Source: Lacinutrix sp. WUR7
Lineage (GTDB): Bacteria; Bacteroidota; Bacteroidia; Flavobacteriales; Flavobacteriaceae
Assembly: GCF_016864015.1 (NCBI RefSeq)
Contig: NZ_CP045067.1
Coordinates: 2,800,001-2,864,000, forward strand
Direction: 5' to 3'
DNA: 64,000 nt
Made by a program: the position numbers and the translations under genes. This document shows positions 42,425 to 50,679 of the stretch, piece by piece. The notes under the pieces were generated by a model. It was given only the letters and a program-made list of their open reading frames with translations, was not told the DNA's origin and did no database searches. Every line of letters starts with the position of its first letter. Position 1 is the stretch's first letter.

Positions 42425-43845
42425 TTAAGTGCTAATTTTTTTATCATTCCGTTAAAAATAAATCCATGAAATGGTAAAACACTATACCAATATAATCTGC
42501 CAAGTATTCCTCTTGGTCTAAATGTTGCTGTTTGTTTTAAAAGGTTGTCTTCAATTTTAAATTCTAGCCAAGCTTCTCCTGGAAGTTTCATTTCGGCATA
42601 GAGTAGGAGCTTTTGTTTTTCTTTATCGGCATAAATAACTCTCCAAAAATCTAATGCGTCTCCAGCATCTAATTGCGTCGGATTTGTTCTTCCTCTTCTT
42701 AATCCAATTCCGCCAAATACTTTATCAATATAGCCTCTTACTCTCCATAAAAAATTTCCGTAGTACCAACCTGTTTGTCCGCCAATAGCCCATATTTTAT
42801 CTATGGTTTGTGCGCTGTTAGTTACTTCGAGTTCTTTATAATCTTGAAAGCAACCATATTTGGGAACATTTATATATTTATGAAAGTTGTCTTTTAATCT
42901 TCCGCTACTAATAAAGGAATCTTTCCAGCTAGAAATAATACTGTTTTGCTCAATTTTTTCAAAAGCTAATGCTACAGCATCTTTATAACTTAAAGGATTT
43001 ACATGTAGTATGGCATTGATTTCACTGGGTTTACCAATAATTTCCACACCCATACTATCTACAAGGTTAGAGGCCAGTTTGTAAGATGTAGATGTTACAA
43101 AATATAACCAATACGAAGATAGTTTTGGTGTCATTACAGGAACCGTAAGAATGTATCTTTTAAGTTCCCGCACTTCTGCAAATTGCAAAAGCATTTGTTT
43201 GTATGTTAAAACTTCTGGTCCAAAAATATCGAAAGAACGGTTGAAGGTTTTTTCGTTTCCTACACTTTTTAATAGAAACGAAAGTACATCGCGAACCGCT
43301 AAAGGTTGTGTTTTTGTATTTAGCCATTTAGGAGCAATCATAAAAGGAAGTTTCTCGACTAAATCTCTTATTATCTCAAAGGAAGAACTACCAGAACCCA
43401 CTATAATACCCGCTTTAAAGATGGTTAACGCATAGCTTTTAGATTCTAATTCGTGCTCCACATTTTTACGTGATTGAAGATGTTTAGAAAGGTTTGCGTC
43501 GTTTGTAATACCACTAAGGTAAATTACTTGCTTTGTATTTGTTTTTTCTATACTCGTTCTAAAATTTGCCGCACATTCTTGTTCTAACTTTTCAAAATCG
43601 TTAGAAGTATTCGACATGGAATGAATGAGATAATATGCAATATCGATGTCAGTAGGAATGTTTTTTAATGTTTCCGGCTTTAAAAAATCTACCTCAATAA
43701 TATCTATTTGCTCTTCTTGTAAGTAGCTTTTGTCTGCTCGCAATTTATCTCTTACAGCACAAGTAACGTGATGCCCTTCATGCAATAATAAAGGGATTAG
43801 GCGTTTGCCTATATAACCTGTAGCTCCTGTTACGAGAATATTCAT
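42421..43845 (-). CDS. NAD(P)-binding epimerase-like protein with DUF2867 domain
   Basis: Extended SDR-type protein of 474 residues. The N-terminal Rossmann domain (1-about 300) starts MNILVTGATGYIGKRLIPLL, and has DIDIAYYLIHSMS and QVIYLSGI. The C-terminal about 150 residues are a DUF2867 (SRPBCC-like) domain with KIWAIGGQTGWYYGNFLWRV, RGRTNPTQLDAGDALDFWRV and LPGEAWLEFKIE. This two-domain arrangement is common in photolyase-linked operons. The substrate is unknown. It begins 3 bp after the ABC1-kinase stop and ends overlapping TIGR03643. Confidence 0.88.
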   Translation of the reverse strand: MNILVTGATGYIGKRLIPLLLHEGHHVTCAVRDKLRADKSYLQEEQIDIIEVDFLKPETLKNIPTDIDIAYYLIHSMSNTSNDFEKLEQECAANFRTSIEKTNTKQVIYLSGITNDANLSKHLQSRKNVEHELESKSYALTIFKAGIIVGSGSSSFEIIRDLVEKLPFMIAPKWLNTKTQPLAVRDVLSFLLKSVGNEKTFNRSFDIFGPEVLTYKQMLLQFAEVRELKRYILTVPVMTPKLSSYWLYFVTSTSYKLASNLVDSMGVEIIGKPSEINAILHVNPLSYKDAVALAFEKIEQNSIISSWKDSFISSGRLKDNFHKYINVPKYGCFQDYKELEVTNSAQTIDKIWAIGGQTGWYYGNFLWRVRGYIDKVFGGIGLRRGRTNPTQLDAGDALDFWRVIYADKEKQKLLLYAEMKLPGEAWLEFKIEDNLLKQTATFRPRGILGRLYWYSVLPFHGFIFNGMIKKLALK

Positions 43846-43848
43846 TTT

Positions 43849-45159
43849 TTATAGCGTATGAAAATTGTTGATTTTTATGTTTTTAGCTTTTAAGTCGAAC
43901 ATTAAATTATAAAGTCCGAAAAAAGTTCTATTGATATAAATGAAATGTTTAGAACCTCTGTTTCCATTCATTTTTCTTAATTGTGTGCTTTTAGAATAAT
44001 GCTCGCCTAGTGCTGCAATTTCTTGGAAAAAATACGGATTCGAAAAATCGAAAGTTTCGTCTTGTAATGGTCTAGCAAATAAACTTAGCATTTTATGAAA
44101 CATTTCTGTAAAAAATTCAATTTCCTCGGCAGTATCTTCCTCTTTTAAAATTTCTAATTCGTATAATTTAGAAAGGAACACAGCTTCGTCTTCTATATTC
44201 TCTTTCTGCGCTAATTCAAAATAGGGTGTGTAAAATGGATCCGGAATGCTTTTCATACAACCAAAATCTAATGCGATTAAGTTTGCGGTATCTGAGACTA
44301 AAAAGTTTCCAGGATGCGGATCTGCATGCACCTTTTTTAATACATGAATTTGATACATGTAAAAATCCCAAAGAGCTTGACCAACTTGATTAGCCTTTTC
44401 TTCTGATTTATTTATTGCAGTAAATTCGGAAAGATGTATACCATGCATATAGTCCATAGTAATGATTCTTTCAGAAGATAGTTCTTCATAATATTCTGGA
44501 AATAATAAATTTGGTATGTGTGCGCATGCCTTTGCAACCTCTTTACTTTGGGCAATTTCTAGAATGTAATTGGTTTCTTCAATCAGTTTTGATTCTACTT
44601 CGTGAAAGTATTTATCCGAATCTTTTCCTTTAATATTAAACATACGCATGGCTATTGGTTTTACCATGGCTAAATCGGATGAGATACTTTCTGCAACTCC
44701 TGGATATTGGATTTTCACAGCAAGTTTTTTCCCGTTTCTTTCTGCTATATGGACTTGGCCAATACTAGCAGCATTTACAGAAGTTGCATTAAAAGTATCA
44801 AATAGTTCGTTTGGCGATTTTCCAAAATATTTTTTAAAAGTCTTTATTACTAGAGCAGGAGATAATGGCGGAACCGAAAACTGAGATAGTGAAAACTTTT
44901 CAACATAAGCTTGTGGTAACAAGCTCTTTTCCATGCTTAACATTTGTGCTACTTTTAAAGCACTTCCTTTAAGTTGCTTTAAACTATCGTAAATATCTTC
45001 CGCATTATTTTTATTAAGACGTTCTTTGGCATCTTCTTTAGAATGCACCATTTTGTCTCCGTAATACTTGATATAATTTACACCAACTTTTGCACCTGTA
45101 CTAACTAATTTTGATGCACGTTGTATTTTTGTAATTGGTATTTTATCAATGGTTTTCAT
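43849..45159 (-). CDS. ABC1/UbiB (AarF)-family atypical kinase
   Basis: Atypical protein-kinase-like ATPase of 436 residues, first gene of the operon. The N-terminal extension normally has KxGQ; here K69-V-A-Q72 (GSALKVAQMLSM), with Ala in place of Gly. AASIGQVHIAE replaces the P-loop. The catalytic loop is KKVHADPHPGNFL, and the metal-binding motif is ALDFGCMKSIP. UbiB-type proteins support quinone and isoprenoid metabolism; this organism's menaquinone may be the target, or a carotenoid. The C-terminus lacks a membrane anchor. The upstream gap contains the inverted repeat 45216-45247, a candidate operator. Confidence 0.88.
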   Translation of the reverse strand: MKTIDKIPITKIQRASKLVSTGAKVGVNYIKYYGDKMVHSKEDAKERLNKNNAEDIYDSLKQLKGSALKVAQMLSMEKSLLPQAYVEKFSLSQFSVPPLSPALVIKTFKKYFGKSPNELFDTFNATSVNAASIGQVHIAERNGKKLAVKIQYPGVAESISSDLAMVKPIAMRMFNIKGKDSDKYFHEVESKLIEETNYILEIAQSKEVAKACAHIPNLLFPEYYEELSSERIITMDYMHGIHLSEFTAINKSEEKANQVGQALWDFYMYQIHVLKKVHADPHPGNFLVSDTANLIALDFGCMKSIPDPFYTPYFELAQKENIEDEAVFLSKLYELEILKEEDTAEEIEFFTEMFHKMLSLFARPLQDETFDFSNPYFFQEIAALGEHYSKSTQLRKMNGNRGSKHFIYINRTFFGLYNLMFDLKAKNIKINNFHTL

Positions 45160-45215
45160 TCGCTTATAGATGCTTTTTTTACTTTTAATTTCAAATTATA
45201 TGTAAATATACAAAA

Positions 45216-45247
45216 TTGTCTAACTTTTATCGTTAATAATTAGACAA
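45216..45247. promoter_or_regulatory. Inverted repeat TTGTCTAA ... TTAGACAA upstream of the photolyase operon
   Basis: Perfect 8-bp arms (45216-45223 and 45240-45247) are separated by 16 bp, centred about 73 bp upstream of the ABC1-kinase start codon and 240 bp upstream of the DUF2911 start. On the minus strand a weak -7-like TATAATTTG lies near 45190-45200. This fits a dimeric operator, e.g. for a MerR/LitR type light regulator, though none is encoded in this window. The 311-bp gap (45160-45470) shows no gene. Confidence 0.45.
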
Positions 45248-45470
45248 AATTATTATAAAGGTATAAGGAAAGTCTATGTGTATAGAAAAGAATACTCGTT
45301 TTACTATTATTTGTAGGTGTTTCAAATGTATTTATTTGGATAAGTAAATAAAAGGAACCCTAAGTTTATAAACCAATACCTCCTTTTAATTTAAGGTTTT
45401 GTTAACAGATAAGATTTAGTTAATGTGTAATTTTATGGCTAAATATTATCAACTAATTAATACAATAACT

Positions 45471-46316
45471 ATGAAAAAACTATTATTAATCGCTTTAGTG
45501 TTTACGTATTCGTTTCACGTAAATGCACAAATTGAAACACCGCAACCTAGTCCAACTAGTAAGGTAGAACAGAAGGTAGGATTAACAGATTTTACTTTTG
45601 AATATTCACGTCCTGGAGTAAAAGGAAGAACCATTTTTGGAGATCTTGTACCTTACGGAAAAGTATGGAGAACAGGGGCGAACTCAAGAACTAAAATAAC
45701 TTTTAACAACCCTATTACTGTAGGAGGAAAAGAACTTAAAGCTGGTACGTACGCTATCTTTACTATTCCTCAGGCGACTTCTTGGGAGGTTATATTTTAC
45801 ACAGAGTATGCAGGAGGAGGAGCTCCAGCAACATTAGACGAAACTAAAGTTGCGGCAAGAGTTTCTGCTGATGTTCAAGAAATTCCTTTTAATGTAGAGT
45901 CTTTTACTATGGATATTAATAACTTATCTAATAATGGTGGAACTTTAGAGTTTCTTTGGGAAAAAACATATGTTGGTGTACCTTTTACAGTGCCAACGGA
46001 TGCTACCGTATCTAAAAGTATTGATAAGGTAATGGCAGGACCAGGAGCTGGAGATTATTATGCTGCTGCTGCGTATTACTTAGAAGAAGGTAAGGACATT
46101 AATAAAGCAAAAGTTTGGATTGATAAAGCAATCGAAATGAATAAGCAAGATCCTAAATTTTGGCAATTAAGAAGACAAGCTTTAATCTATGCGAAAGCTG
46201 GAGATAAAAAAGGTGCTATCAAAGCAGCTAAAGCTTCTTTAAAGTTGGCAGAAGAAGCTGGTAATGCAGATTATGTTAAAATGAATACAGAATCTATTGC
46301 AGAATGGTCTAAATAA
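45471..46316 (+). CDS. DUF2911 domain exported protein
   Basis: Exported protein of 281 residues from ATG 45471; the frame extends to 45423, but MKKLLLIALVFTYSFHVNAQ is the evident signal peptide. DUF2911 covers about 25-185: KVGLTDFTFEYSRPGVKGRT, VPYGKVWRTGANSRTKITF, GKELKAGTYAIFTIP. The last 80 residues are TPR-like (AAYYLEEGKDINKAKVWIDK, WQLRRQALIYAKAGDKKGA). The biochemical role is unknown. It is monocistronic, ended by a perfect palindromic terminator at 46343-46358. Confidence 0.9.
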   Translation: MKKLLLIALVFTYSFHVNAQIETPQPSPTSKVEQKVGLTDFTFEYSRPGVKGRTIFGDLVPYGKVWRTGANSRTKITFNNPITVGGKELKAGTYAIFTIPQATSWEVIFYTEYAGGGAPATLDETKVAARVSADVQEIPFNVESFTMDINNLSNNGGTLEFLWEKTYVGVPFTVPTDATVSKSIDKVMAGPGAGDYYAAAAYYLEEGKDINKAKVWIDKAIEMNKQDPKFWQLRRQALIYAKAGDKKGAIKAAKASLKLAEEAGNADYVKMNTESIAEWSK

Positions 46317-46335
46317 TTTAGAATCATTTATACAT

Positions 46336-46364
46336 AAAAAAAGCGACCAATTGGTCGCTTTTTT
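46336..46364. terminator. Bidirectional terminator between DUF2911 and fahA
   Basis: GCGACC-AATT-GGTCGC (46343-46358) is a perfect palindrome flanked by A7 and T6. It stops the DUF2911 gene (+) and fahA (-), which converge here. Confidence 0.9.
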
Positions 46365-46380
46365 AATTTTATATAAGTTG

Positions 46381-47673
46381 TTATTTTATTTTCTTCGGGT
46401 TAAATACAGGAAGTAATTTATTGCTTACTTCACCAAAACCAATTCTAGTTCCGTCTTTATCACAATATCCACGCATAATAACAGTATCGTTATCATTTAT
46501 AAATTTACGTTCTGTACCATCTGCCATTTTAATTGGTTTTTCACCTCTCCATGTAATTTCTAACATCGATCCGTAACTATCAGGTGTTGGTCCAGAAATA
46601 GTACCACTTCCCATCATGTCTCCAGAGTTAATCGGGCAACCATTCACCGTGTGATGTGTAAGCTGTTGTGCCATGTTCCAATACATATATTTAAAGTTCG
46701 ATTTACTTACCACAGTTTCTTTCGCCTTTTGTGGTTGTATCGCTACTTCTAAATTAATATCAAAACTCTTCTTTCCTTTATATTGTAGATAGTCTAATTG
46801 TTTTTTTAATGGTTTCGGACTTTCCACTCTATAAGGCTCTAAAGCATCTAAAGTTACAATCCAAGGAGAAATAGACGAAGCAAAACTTTTTGCTAAAAAT
46901 GGTCCTAGTGGTACATATTCCCATTTTTGTATATCTCTTGCAGACCAATCATTAAATAAAACCAATCCGAAAATATATTCTTCCGCTTCTTCAATAGGAA
47001 TTGGTTCTCCTAAATCATTAGCATCAGTAGTAATAAAAGCCATTTCTAGCTCAAAATCTATCAGCTTGCTAGGTCCAAAAACAGGTTCTGTTGCGCCTGC
47101 AGGTAATGTTTGTCCTTGTGGTCTATGAATAGGAATTCCAGAAGGAATGATAGAGCTACTTCTACCATGATACCCAACAGGAATATGCAACCAGTTTGGC
47201 ATTAATGCATTTTCAGGATCTCTAAACATAGTTCCTACATTTGTTGCATGTTCTATACTAGAGTAAAAATCGGTATAATCACCAATTTGAACAGGTAGTT
47301 GCATTTCAATTTCGTCTAAACGAAATAATACAATCTCTTTATGTTTTACATTGTTTTTAAGCGTATCGTTTTCTGCATCAAAAATTTCTGCAATTCTATT
47401 TCTAACTGCTCTCCAGGTTTTTCTTCCATCTGCAATAAAATCATTTAAGGTATCTTGAAGAAAAATATCATCTGTTAATGGGATACCTTCAAAGTAGCCT
47501 AATTGGTGTAATGCACCTAAGTCTATTGCTGTATCTCCAATTCTTGTTCCAATAGTTATAATGTCATCTCTTGTAAGAAAAACACCAAAAGGTATATTTT
47601 GAACAGGGAAATCTGAGTTTTTATCTACATGCAACCAGGAAATTCTATCTGGATTGTTAGCTGAAATTGGCAT
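46381..47673 (-). CDS. fahA: Fumarylacetoacetase
   Basis: Last enzyme of tyrosine and phenylalanine breakdown; cleaves fumarylacetoacetate to fumarate and acetoacetate. It has 430 residues, the usual length. The N-terminal SH3-like domain (1-about 120) has FGVFLTRDDIITIGTRIGDT. The catalytic domain has YTDFYSSIEHATNVGTMFRD, IPVGYHGRSSSIIPSGIPI, IDFELEMAFI, LVLFNDWSARDIQKWEYVPL, and GDMMGSGTISGP. Metal ligands of the D-E-E-D set fall in these blocks. It is alone on the minus strand; other tyrosine-pathway genes are not in view. Confidence 0.96.
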   Translation of the reverse strand: MPISANNPDRISWLHVDKNSDFPVQNIPFGVFLTRDDIITIGTRIGDTAIDLGALHQLGYFEGIPLTDDIFLQDTLNDFIADGRKTWRAVRNRIAEIFDAENDTLKNNVKHKEIVLFRLDEIEMQLPVQIGDYTDFYSSIEHATNVGTMFRDPENALMPNWLHIPVGYHGRSSSIIPSGIPIHRPQGQTLPAGATEPVFGPSKLIDFELEMAFITTDANDLGEPIPIEEAEEYIFGLVLFNDWSARDIQKWEYVPLGPFLAKSFASSISPWIVTLDALEPYRVESPKPLKKQLDYLQYKGKKSFDINLEVAIQPQKAKETVVSKSNFKYMYWNMAQQLTHHTVNGCPINSGDMMGSGTISGPTPDSYGSMLEITWRGEKPIKMADGTERKFINDNDTVIMRGYCDKDGTRIGFGEVSNKLLPVFNPKKIK

Positions 47674-47839
47674 AGTATATTTTAAATTAAAAATTATTAA
47701 ATCTATTCAAACCTACATAACTTTTTAAATTAATGCTAATTTTATATAATAAAAGTAGGTTCGTATTATGCTATTTAAAAAAATAACATATTCTAGAAGT
47801 AAATATATGTTTTTTGACGTATTTAAATAATGTAATTGT

Positions 47840-47847
47840 TATTTTTG
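47840..47847 (+). promoter_or_regulatory. Candidate -7 promoter box of glyA
   Basis: TATTTTTG fits TAnnTTTG. A TTTG at 47813-47816 lies 23 bp upstream, a bit more than the preferred 17-20. The leader would be about 50 nt. Confidence 0.4.
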
Positions 47848-47903
47848 ATAAATATTTAACTATAACTAGATTTCCTACTTGAAGGAAATTAAAATTAAAC
47901 TAT

Positions 47904-49178
47904 ATGCAACGCGACGAACAAATCTTTGAACTTATTCAAGCTGAAAAAGAAAGACAGCTTGAAGGTATTGAATTAATAGCTTCAGAAAACTTTGTAAGTG
48001 ACCAAGTAATGGAAGCTGCAGGTTCTGTATTAACTAATAAATATGCAGAAGGATATCCTGGAAAAAGGTATTATGGAGGTTGTGAAGTAGTAGATGAAGT
48101 AGAACAACTAGCAATAGATAGAGCAAAGGCTTTATTTGGTGCAGCGTATGTAAACGTACAACCGCATTCTGGAAGTCAGGCAAATACAGCAGTATTTTTT
48201 GCTTGTTTAAATCCTGGGGATACTATTTTAGGTTTCGATTTATCGCATGGTGGACATTTAACCCATGGATCTTCTGTGAATTTTTCTGGTAAATTATACA
48301 ATCCTGTATTTTACGGTGTAAAAAAGGAAACAGGTTTAATAGATTATGATCATGTTGCAGAAGTAGCAGAACGTGAAAAACCAAAATTAATTATTGCAGG
48401 AGCTTCGGCATATTCTCGTGATATGGATTTTAAACGTTTTCGTGCTATAGCAGATTCAGTAGGAGCTATATTAGTTGCTGATATCTCACATCCTGCAGGA
48501 TTAATTGCAAAAGGAATTTTAAACGATCCGTTACCTCATTGTCATATTGTAACCACAACTACACATAAAACATTACGCGGACCAAGGGGTGGAATGATTA
48601 TGATGGGACAAGATTTTGATAACCCATTTGGTCAAAAATTGAAAAACGGAAACTTGAAAAAAATGTCTTCGCTTTTAAACTCTGCTGTTTTCCCAGGAAA
48701 TCAAGGAGGACCATTAGAACATATTATTGCAGCTAAAGCAATTGCTTTTGGTGAAGCACTTACCGAAGAGTATATGCATTATATGTTACAAGTAAAGAAA
48801 AACGCAGCAGCAATGGCAGCAGCTTTTGTAAAAAGAGATTATAATATTATTTCTGGTGGTACAGATAACCACATGATGCTAATCGATTTACGTAACAAAG
48901 ACATTACAGGAAAAGATGCAGAAAATGCTTTAGTAAAAGCAGATATTACTGTGAATAAAAATATGGTTCCTTTTGATGATAAATCGCCATTTGTAACTTC
49001 TGGAATTCGTATTGGTACTCCAGCAATTACCACTAGAGGTTTAAAAGAAGAAGATATGGAAGGTATTGTTGATTTAGTGGATCAAGTAATTAGCAATTAT
49101 CAAGATGAAGATATGCTAGAAACAATAGCCGGTAAAGTAAATGCTATGATGCATGATTTACCACTTTTTGTGGATTAA
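47904..49178 (+). CDS. glyA: Serine hydroxymethyltransferase
   Basis: PLP enzyme that interconverts serine plus THF and glycine plus 5,10-methylene-THF. It has 424 residues, normal for bacterial SHMT. Marks are [67 protein letters not shown], the HPAGLIAKG region, and the PLP lysine K222 in [14 protein letters not shown]. It is a single-gene unit with its terminator at 49216-49233. The motif GCTTTCGCGGAAA at 49197-49209 lies between the stop codon and the terminator. Confidence 0.98.
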   Translation: MQRDEQIFELIQAEKERQLEGIELIASENFVSDQVMEAAGSVLTNKYAEGYPGKRYYGGCEVVDEVEQLAIDRAKALFGAAYVNVQPHSGSQANTAVFFACLNPGDTILGFDLSHGGHLTHGSSVNFSGKLYNPVFYGVKKETGLIDYDHVAEVAEREKPKLIIAGASAYSRDMDFKRFRAIADSVGAILVADISHPAGLIAKGILNDPLPHCHIVTTTTHKTLRGPRGGMIMMGQDFDNPFGQKLKNGNLKKMSSLLNSAVFPGNQGGPLEHIIAAKAIAFGEALTEEYMHYMLQVKKNAAAMAAAFVKRDYNIISGGTDNHMMLIDLRNKDITGKDAENALVKADITVNKNMVPFDDKSPFVTSGIRIGTPAITTRGLKEEDMEGIVDLVDQVISNYQDEDMLETIAGKVNAMMHDLPLFVD

Positions 49179-49206
49179 CTTTATAAGTATTATTATGCTT
49201 TCGCGG

Positions 49207-49239
49207 AAAAAAAAAGCCTACTGTTTAGTAGGCTTTTTT
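49207..49239. terminator. Bidirectional terminator after glyA
   Basis: GCCTACT-GTTT-AGTAGGC (49216-49233) is flanked by A9 and T6. It also serves the converging gene at 49245. Confidence 0.9.
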
Positions 49240-49244
49240 AGTTT

Positions 49245-49871
49245 TTATACTTTCTGAAGTAAATCATCTAGGGATTCAAAATCTTTTCTTTTATATCGAA
49301 CACCATCTTTATTTCTAATGTATCGTAATAAGTCGTGTTTTGGACCAGATGTCCAGAAAAACCATGTGTTAATTAGCGCATCATTTTCTTTGACATAAAC
49401 AGATCCAGATAGTTTATTGTTAAATGGACTAATAGCAGTATCATAAACAGCTACATCGCCGTTGTTATTATAAACCTCTCTTAATAAGGCTTTTTCATTT
49501 TCAATAGTTTTAAAAACAGTATCCGCATTTGTGTTGTCTGTTTTATATAGTTTTACCTCATCAATAGTATCTACAGGGTAAATTTTGCTATCATTTTCAG
49601 TATAATATATTACAACGTAATTATCTCCTACAGGATTATTTAAACTTAAATACCCTTCAATGAAATCACCATTTTTTAAGGTCATCTCACCTAGATAGGG
49701 TTTGTTTCGCCTATTATTCAAGTCATTATTTAGATTGTTAAACAATAAAACAAGACTCAATGCTTCTATAGACTCTGCATTGGATTTAGATTTATTCTGT
49801 CCAATTGTTGGTGTCGAAAAAGACAAGAATAATAAAACTAAGAGTACTGGAGTAACTGTTTTAAATTTCAT
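49245..49871 (-). CDS. Exported protein of unknown function
   Basis: Not recognised. It has 208 residues with a signal peptide (about 1-24, ends TIG-Q). The mature part has MTLKNGDFIEGYLSLNNPVG and VVIYYTENDSKIYPVDTIDE, which look like two small beta-sheet units of the kind seen in periplasmic proteins that sense or bind surface ligands. The end is basic (NKDGVRYKRKDFESLDDL). There is no lipobox and no T9SS tail. It is alone, and its upstream side is the long repeat-bearing gap. Confidence 0.7.
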   Translation of the reverse strand: MKFKTVTPVLLVLLFLSFSTPTIGQNKSKSNAESIEALSLVLLFNNLNNDLNNRRNKPYLGEMTLKNGDFIEGYLSLNNPVGDNYVVIYYTENDSKIYPVDTIDEVKLYKTDNTNADTVFKTIENEKALLREVYNNNGDVAVYDTAISPFNNKLSGSVYVKENDALINTWFFWTSGPKHDLLRYIRNKDGVRYKRKDFESLDDLLQKV

Positions 49872-49980
49872 AATAATTGCGTTTTAAAGGTTTATATAAA
49901 TTAAAAATTATCAATAATTATACCAAAAAAATAGTTAAAAGATTAAAAATCAATCTTGTTGAGTTTCGTTAATGTATGTA

Positions 49981-50224
49981 GCTCTCCTGTTATTTTAAGA
50001 GGAGAATGAATTTCTTTTTTTGAACAGGAGGAAAGAAGAGTTAAGTTGTGTATATTAAAATAGCTTCGCATTTTTGGTCAAACTCTCCGCATTTTCTTTA
50101 TAGAAAATCCACCTCTCTTTAGCTAAAGAGAGGAGCTGGTTCTAGTTATGATTTTGGTTATAGGCATGAGGTGTTTTATATGTATAGTATTGTTTTCTAA
50201 TTACATAAAAAAGGTATCATAAAA
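49981..50224. repeat. Hairpin-rich intergenic repeat, copy 1
   Basis: First of three direct repeats of about 250 bp. It starts GCTCTCCTGTTATTTTAAGA (a weakened first stem), has ATAGCTTCGCATTTTTGGTC in the middle, then ATTTTC-TTTATA-GAAAAT (50091-50108), and CCTCTCTTTAG-CTAAAGAGAGG (50112-50133). It ends in GATTTTGGTTATAGG and TTTTCTAATTACATAAAAA. It is the most diverged at its left end. No conserved reading frame is present. Confidence 0.85.
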
Positions 50225-50486
50225 GGCTCTCTTCTTTTTGTAAAGAGGAGAATGAATTTAAATGCTTTTTGGCATTTGAAGAAAGAGGAGTTAAGATAAT
50301 TAGGAATGTGAATTTTAAAATAGCTTCGTATTTTGGGTCAAACTCTCCATATTTTCTTTTCAGAAAATCCACCTCTCTTTAGCTAAAGAGAGGTGCAGGT
50401 GTTATTTGAGATTTTGGTTATAGGAACGAGGTGTTTTCATAACATACAGCATTGTTTTCTAATTACATAAAAATGGTATCATAAAA
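50225..50486. repeat. Hairpin-rich intergenic repeat, copy 2
   Basis: Direct repeat of 49981-50224 with period 244. It contains CTCTTCTTT/AAAGAGGAG (left stem with a mispair), AAATGC ... GCATTT, ATTTTC-TTTTCA-GAAAAT-type stem (50351-50368), and the full 26-bp palindrome CACCTCTCTTTAG/CTAAAGAGAGGTG at 50370-50395. Confidence 0.85.
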
Positions 50487-50666
50487 GGCTCTCCTCTTTT
50501 TGTAAAGAGGAGAATGAATTTAAATGCTTTTGGCATTTGAAGAAAGAGGAGTTAAGATAATTAGGAATGTGAATTTTAAAATAGCTTCGCATTTTAGGTC
50601 AAACTCTACGATTCCGTAAACCGGAACCTGCACCTCTCTTTAGCTAAAGAAAGGAGCAGGTTCTAA
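50487..50666. repeat. Hairpin-rich intergenic repeat, copy 3 (shortened)
   Basis: Direct repeat with period 262 from copy 2, nearly identical to it over the first 110 bp. It has the perfect stem CTCCTCTTT-TTGT-AAAGAGGAG (50491-50512). The ATTTTC/GAAAAT stem is replaced by another, TTCCG-TAAAC-CGGAA. The final palindrome carries one change (AAAGAAAGG), and the tail after it is missing. The rest of the 49872-50679 gap (49872-49980) is AT-rich with nothing seen. Confidence 0.85.
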
Positions 50667-50679
50667 CTATAATATTAAT

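Noticed and set aside
45276-45347. 23-codon frame with four Cys (MCIEKNTRF...) in the gap before DUF2911
   Set aside because: Too short, no conserved context, and AT-rich gaps give such frames by chance; it does not resemble DUF2256.
50253-50300. Short peptide frame MNLNAFWHLKKEELR in the repeat array
   Set aside because: In copy 3 the loss of one base breaks it after eight codons, so it is not conserved as coding.
49981-50666. Possible CRISPR array
   Set aside because: Units are about 250 bp, not 23-47 bp direct repeats with unique spacers, and no cas gene is near.
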